Source: Bacillota bacterium
Lineage (GTDB): Bacteria > Bacillota > Desulfitobacteriia > Desulfitobacteriales > Desulfitobacteriaceae
Direction of reading: 5' to 3'
Length of the DNA: 9,443 bases
NCBI GenBank assembly: GCA_023390635.1
Contig: JAEWCM010000129.1
Span: 1 to 9,443 of the forward strand
In this document: piece by piece, positions 7,427-9,443 of the stretch
How positions within the stretch are numbered: position 1 is the first letter of the stretch
Layout of the letters: each line of letters starts with the position of its first letter
The notes under the pieces: model-generated
The model's input: only the letters and a program-made list of their open reading frames with translations
Told to the model about the DNA's origin: nothing
Databases searched by the model: none
Made by a program: the position numbers and the translations under genes

Positions 7427-7475
7427 AAGGGGCTTTCGGTGATGATTGAAATCATTGCTGAAAGCCCTTTAGTTT
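7427..7475 (+). terminator. Terminator after rqcP
   Basis: A 19-bp stem (7427-7445 with 7452-7470, four G-U pairs) has a 6-base loop. The stem includes GGGGCTTTC paired to GAAAGCCCT and ends in TTTAGTTT. It begins 19 bases after the rqcP stop and separates rqcP from the sporulation pair yabP-yabQ. Confidence 0.85.
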
Positions 7476-7528
7476 ATCCAAATTCCGGTGCTAACTGCCG
7501 TACCAAAGTAAGTTTTCTGCAGATTAAG

Positions 7529-7556
7529 TATATTGGGAAGGCCGTGAGAATATGGT
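7529..7556 (+). promoter_or_regulatory. Candidate sigma-E promoter of yabP-yabQ
   Basis: GTATATT at 7529-7535 resembles the sigma-E -35 (KMATATT, one mismatch). After 13 bases, AATATGGT at 7549-7556 is a poor match to CATACAHT (4 of 8). yabP and yabQ are under mother-cell sigma-E in B. subtilis, and a promoter is needed here because a terminator lies just upstream. Position is plausible, box quality is not decisive. Confidence 0.33.
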
Positions 7557-7586
7557 TTAAGAGGAAAACAGTTGGAGGGATAGAGG

Positions 7587-7865
7587 ATGCAAGAGCATGT
7601 AAAGGGAACGGAACATCGGATCGTGTTGGAGAGCAGAAAACAGCTTTGCTTGAGCGGAGTAGAAAAAGTCCAATCATTTGCCTCAAAAGAAATAATGCTT
7701 GAAACAATTCAAGGACTACTAAGCGTTAAAGGAGAGGGATTGGAGATAAAACATTTAGATCTGGAGGGAAAGATCGTTGAAATTGAGGGAATAGTCGACG
7801 CCCTGACTTATTCACGTCATGCGAAAGAGGCAAGACAAAACATATTGGGCAGAATCTTTCGATGA
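7587..7865 (+). CDS. yabP: Sporulation protein YabP
   Basis: YabP is a small conserved sporulation protein of spore-forming Firmicutes, related to YqfC, and is expressed in the mother cell in B. subtilis; its biochemical role is not known. The 92-residue protein (B. subtilis about 100) shows the family pattern of short beta-strands: LCLSGVEKVQSF, IQGLLSVKGEGLEIKHLDLE and IVEIEGIVDALTY. No signal peptide or membrane segment is seen. The ATG has GGAGGG at 7574-7579 with a 7-base spacer. yabQ starts 46 bases downstream with no terminator between, so the two are taken as one transcription unit. A longer open frame that overlaps it in another phase from 7439 begins inside the rqcP terminator and is not a gene. 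Confidence 0.92.
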   Translation: MQEHVKGTEHRIVLESRKQLCLSGVEKVQSFASKEIMLETIQGLLSVKGEGLEIKHLDLEGKIVEIEGIVDALTYSRHAKEARQNILGRIFR

Positions 7866-7911
7866 GTCTTCTATATGAGACTTTGATTGAACATAGGTGG
7901 AGGGAGGAACT

Positions 7912-8418
7912 TTGAACACAGAGCTACAAGCTTTAATTTGGGTTGTCCTTGCGGGAATGCTCGTAGGACTGATATTTGATTTTTATCGGATTTTTCGTAA
8001 ACAGATGAGATGGGGCAAGTTTTTGACAGGAATGGGAGATTTCCTTTTCTCCTTCACAGCTTTGGGTATTCTGATTTATTTCTTTCTCAAAGCCAATGCT
8101 CTCGATCTTCGTTTTTATATTTTTTGGGGGAGCCTTCTCGGTTTGGCTTTGTATCTGGTTGTGCTTAGTCCATGGATTGTTCGCATACTGCTCCGGTTAT
8201 TTTATATTCTCTCTTGGTTATGGGGAAGAATACTTCAGATTTTAAAGATTCCCCAAAAACTGCTTCATTGGTTCATGGAATTTCCATATGGTCTTTTGCG
8301 CTGGCTCTCCATGCTGGCCTATCGAATGGGTGAGGCTATTTGGGGTCTTCGTTTCAAGCAGAAAGTGAAACGAGTGAAAATCTGGTGGGCAGGTCATTTT
8401 CCTCCCAAAGAAGACTAG
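7912..8418 (+). CDS. yabQ: Spore cortex biosynthesis membrane protein YabQ
   Basis: YabQ is an integral membrane protein needed for spore cortex formation in B. subtilis, where it sits in the outer forespore membrane. The 168-residue protein has hydrophobic segments at about 5-25 (LIWVVLAGMLVGLIFDF), 42-60, 68-86 and perhaps 88-104, then a basic, Trp-rich amphipathic tail ending WWAGHFPPKED. The conserved opening ELQALIW...GLIFDFYRIFRK marks the family. The start is taken as TTG at 7912, with GGAGGG at 7899-7904 and a 7-base spacer, giving MNTELQA. An in-frame GTG at 7897 overlaps the ribosome binding site and is rejected. It is somewhat shorter than the B. subtilis protein (about 211), the difference lying in the poorly conserved C-terminus. 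It is cotranscribed with yabP. Confidence 0.9.
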   Translation: MNTELQALIWVVLAGMLVGLIFDFYRIFRKQMRWGKFLTGMGDFLFSFTALGILIYFFLKANALDLRFYIFWGSLLGLALYLVVLSPWIVRILLRLFYILSWLWGRILQILKIPQKLLHWFMEFPYGLLRWLSMLAYRMGEAIWGLRFKQKVKRVKIWWAGHFPPKED

Positions 8419-8439
8419 GACAAAAGGGTAATAATTGTC
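8419..8439. repeat. GACAA-N11-TTGTC element, copy 1
   Basis: The first of two 21-base elements with the form GACAA-N7-ATAATTGTC. It starts on the base after the yabQ stop. The half-sites GACAA and TTGTC are inverted and 16 bases apart start to start, the layout of a dimer-binding operator. The right half also reads TGTCGAA (8436-8442), a match to the Spo0A box. Confidence 0.5.
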
Positions 8440-8446
8440 GAAGGGG

Positions 8447-8476
8447 TTGCATTTTATTTGACAAGCTATATATAAT
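8447..8476 (+). promoter_or_regulatory. Probable sigma-A promoter of the HTH gene-divIC unit
   Basis: TTGCAT at 8447-8452, an 18-base spacer and a perfect TATAAT at 8471-8476. A perfect TTGACA also occurs at 8458-8463, but no acceptable -10 lies 16-18 bases from it, so it may be an alternative -35 or part of the overlapping repeat. The leader would be about 136 bases long and would carry the nested inverted repeat at 8514-8566. Confidence 0.5.
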
Positions 8477-8480
8477 TGTC
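8460..8480. repeat. GACAA-N11-TTGTC element, copy 2
   Basis: The second copy of the 21-base element, 41 bases after the first (about four helical turns), sharing GACAA and ATAATTGTC exactly. It covers the spacer and -10 box of the likely promoter, so a protein bound here would block transcription. The protein is unknown. Confidence 0.5.
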
Positions 8481-8513
8481 TTGTAGATATTTTGTACTTT
8501 ATATGTAATTGAT

Positions 8514-8566
8514 TTGTCCACAACTTATTCACAGCCTGTGAATTGTTTCAAGCATACTGTGGACAA
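8514..8566. repeat. Nested inverted repeat made of DnaA-box-like 9-mers
   Basis: The outer arms TTGTCCACA (8514-8522) and TGTGGACAA (8558-8566) are exact inverted repeats, each one mismatch from the DnaA box TTATCCACA. Inside, TTATTCACA (8525-8533) matches the relaxed box TTATNCACA, and a weaker one, TGTGAATTG, lies on the other strand (8537-8545). The inner pair forms an 8-bp inverted repeat around base 8535 (8527-8534 with 8536-8543). It could bind DnaA, bind another dimeric regulator, or fold in the leader RNA. Confidence 0.6.
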
Positions 8567-8618
8567 CCATGCGGTACATATACGATCTAATCAGTTAATT
8601 ATATGAGGGTGGGCAAGG

Positions 8619-8858
8619 GTGCATATCGAAATCAGAGGGTTGGAAAGACTCAGTTTCCGTGAGCGGCAGGTAGTGATGCTGAAAGAAACGGGAAATTCAT
8701 TAGAGCAAATAGCCAAGCAGCTGAAGATGGCGCCCAGCTCGGTAGCGACGCTGTTGGCCAGAGCCAAAAGCAAGAAGTATGAGATTGTATGTATTATCCC
8801 TGAAGGGGAATTAGGGATAAAAGGAGATGGGTGGAATGACGAGGAGGAAGACACCTAG
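8619..8858 (+). CDS. Small stand-alone helix-turn-helix protein, sigma-70 region 4-like
   Basis: A 79-residue protein with no name that I recognise. Residues 10-53 read as a sigma-70 region 4 / LuxR-type helix-turn-helix: LSFRERQVVMLKETG, then SLEQIAKQL and APSSVATLLARAK as the recognition part. The tail (about 62-79) is glycine-rich and acidic, ending DEEEDT. There is no region 2, so it cannot act as a full sigma factor; size and layout resemble the stand-alone regulator GerE. The GTG start at 8619 follows GAGGGTGG (8605-8612) with a 6-base spacer. Its 3' end overlaps divIC by 23 bases, so the two are probably translationally coupled. B. subtilis has no gene at this place. The DNA-binding call is firm by motif; targets and role are unknown, though an autoregulatory role at the repeats upstream is possible. 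Confidence 0.83.
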   Translation: MHIEIRGLERLSFRERQVVMLKETGNSLEQIAKQLKMAPSSVATLLARAKSKKYEIVCIIPEGELGIKGDGWNDEEEDT

Positions 8859-9144
8859 CAGAAGGAAAAAGTCGGGGCGACATTTTCTTTCTCTTTTATT
8901 GGGATGCTCATTTTGTGCTTTGGTAGGGAGCTGGGTATGGGAGCTATGGGGATTAAACAATACTGTAGAGAGCCAGTTAAAAACATTGACCGCTCAGAAG
9001 ACGACCCTTTTGGAGCAGAAAATCGGTCTGGAGAATGAGATTAAACGTCTGAATACTCCAAGTTACATCGAACAGTTGGCCCGGGAGCAGTTGGGATTGG
9101 TCAGACCGGGCGAGATTTTAATTGCACCTAAGGAAAATCCTTAA
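8836..9144 (+). CDS. divIC: Cell division protein DivIC (FtsB/DivIC family)
   Basis: DivIC is a bitopic membrane protein of the divisome that works with FtsL and DivIB to license septal peptidoglycan synthesis. The 102-residue protein has a strongly basic cytoplasmic start (TRRKTPSRRKKSGR), one membrane segment (about 17-38), an extracytoplasmic coiled coil (about 44-75, LKTLTAQKTTLLEQKIGLENE) and the family-typical close YIEQLAREQLGLVRPGE. The start is taken as ATG 8836, which has GGAG (8823-8826) at 9 bases; the in-frame ATG at 8827 abuts that site with no spacer. It lies inside the end of the HTH gene, so both share a promoter. FtsB-family proteins have the same layout, but position next to yabQ and the S1 gene points to DivIC. 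Confidence 0.92.
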   Translation: MTRRKTPSRRKKSGRHFLSLLLGCSFCALVGSWVWELWGLNNTVESQLKTLTAQKTTLLEQKIGLENEIKRLNTPSYIEQLAREQLGLVRPGEILIAPKENP

Positions 9145-9213
9145 AACTGGTTTTGGTAAAGAGCTTTTTTGAGTAAATAAAAATAATCAATTTGGATATT
9201 TTAATAAAAGGTA

Positions 9214-9241
9214 TTGAGTATTAATAATAATAAACTATAAT
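9214..9241 (+). promoter_or_regulatory. Possible upstream promoter of the S1-domain gene
   Basis: TTGAGT at 9214-9219, a 16-base spacer and TATAAT at 9236-9241. The surrounding bases are nearly all A and T, so chance matches are likely; kept because the box pair has workable spacing. Confidence 0.3.
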
Positions 9242-9283
9242 AGATAAAAAACCTTTAAATTTTATTTCTGTGTTTTGAGCGGC

Positions 9284-9313
9284 TTGACAGTCTCTTTCTA
9301 CGCTATATATAAT
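9284..9313 (+). promoter_or_regulatory. Sigma-A promoter of the S1-domain gene
   Basis: A perfect TTGACA at 9284-9289, an 18-base spacer and TATAAT at 9308-9313 (TATATA at 9306 gives a 16-base spacer). The start point would fall near 9320, with a leader of about 38 bases. This is one of the best promoters in the window by box match. Confidence 0.78.
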
Positions 9314-9357
9314 ATAATTAACTATATTTATAATTCACAAGGAGGAGTATTCTTCAT

Positions 9358-9443
9358 ATGGCCATTGCGGTTGGCACTGTTGTTGAAGGAGTAGTGACTG
9401 GGATCACTAACTTTGGAGCGTTTGTAGAATTGCCGGATAAGGT
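9358..9443 (+). CDS. yabR: S1-domain RNA-binding protein, YabR-like (3' end outside the window)
   Basis: Only the first 28 codons are present. MAIAVGTVVEGVVTGITNFG followed by AFVELPDK is the first half of an S1 OB-fold RNA-binding domain, where G-x-V-x-G-x-V and the FGAFVEL strand are diagnostic. In B. subtilis the gene after divIC is yabR, an S1-domain protein of about 130 residues, so position supports the name; the rest of the protein cannot be seen, and a longer S1 protein is possible. The ATG follows AAGGAGGA (9339-9346) with an 11-base spacer, and a strong sigma-A promoter stands just upstream, so it is expected to be expressed independently of divIC. Confidence 0.85.
   Translation, partial: MAIAVGTVVEGVVTGITNFGAFVELPDK

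Noticed and set aside
7439..7702. 87-residue open frame on the + strand
   Set aside because: It begins inside the rqcP terminator hairpin, has no ribosome binding site and overlaps yabP in another phase; its composition is not protein-like.
8458..8489. TTGACA at 8458 as the main -35 of the HTH gene
   Set aside because: Sequences 16-18 bases downstream (around TTGTAG) make no acceptable -10, and TATAAT at 8471 is only 7 bases away; the TTGCAT/TATAAT pair was preferred.
8419..8618. A replication origin
   Set aside because: DnaA-like boxes and AT-rich DNA are present, but there are too few boxes, no dnaA or dnaN nearby and no repeated DnaA-trio pattern.
9143..9170. Terminator of divIC formed by AAAAC/GTTTT plus TTTTTT
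   Set aside because: The stem is four to five A-T-rich pairs with a two-base loop and is 15 bases from the T run, too weak and badly placed.
1..9443. tRNA, rRNA, CRISPR array, insertion sequence or riboswitch
   Set aside because: No such structure was recognised on either strand; the gaps are short and are explained by promoters, terminators and the repeats listed.

Overview
The window is a stretch of a spore-forming Firmicute chromosome, most like Peptococcaceae/Clostridia such as Desulfitobacterium or a relative. This rests on gene content (spoVT, yabP, yabQ), gene order, strong AGGAGG-type ribosome binding sites and moderate base composition. The genus is an inference from protein character, not from a search. 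All genes lie on the + strand, and every gene-free gap is under 220 bases.

Layout: (1) the 3' nine-tenths of mfd (transcription-repair coupling factor), open at the left edge; (2) a PrsA-type parvulin foldase lipoprotein with its own sigma-A promoter; (3) spoVT, preceded by a very good sigma-G-type promoter; (4) mazG/yabN, a methylase-MazG fusion; (5) hup, encoding the HU nucleoid protein from a TTG start; (6) rqcP/yabO, an S4-domain ribosome quality-control protein; (7) yabP and (8) yabQ, a sporulation pair with a short gap between them; (9) a 79-residue stand-alone protein resembling sigma-70 region 4; (10) divIC, overlapping gene 9; (11) the first 28 codons of an S1-domain RNA-binding protein (yabR-like), cut by the right edge.

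This is the yabK-yabR neighbourhood of Bacillus subtilis (mfd-spoVT-spoVB-yabN-yabO-yabP-yabQ-divIC-yabR) with changes: prsA is added after mfd, spoVB is missing after spoVT, hup is added after mazG, and an unnamed HTH gene sits before divIC. The first half is cut into short transcription units: hairpin terminators follow mfd (weak), prsA, spoVT, hup and rqcP. Themes are DNA repair and nucleotide hygiene (Mfd, MazG), translation quality (RqcP, S1), nucleoid structure (HU), sporulation (SpoVT, YabP, YabQ) and division (DivIC).

The least ordinary part is the 200-base gap 8419-8618 in front of the HTH gene. It holds two copies of a GACAA-N11-TTGTC element 41 bases apart, one overlapping a likely promoter. 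These are followed by a nested inverted repeat built from DnaA-box-like 9-mers. It looks like a dense control region for the HTH-divIC unit. No clearly new multi-gene system is visible; the HTH gene with its control region is the best candidate for something undescribed.
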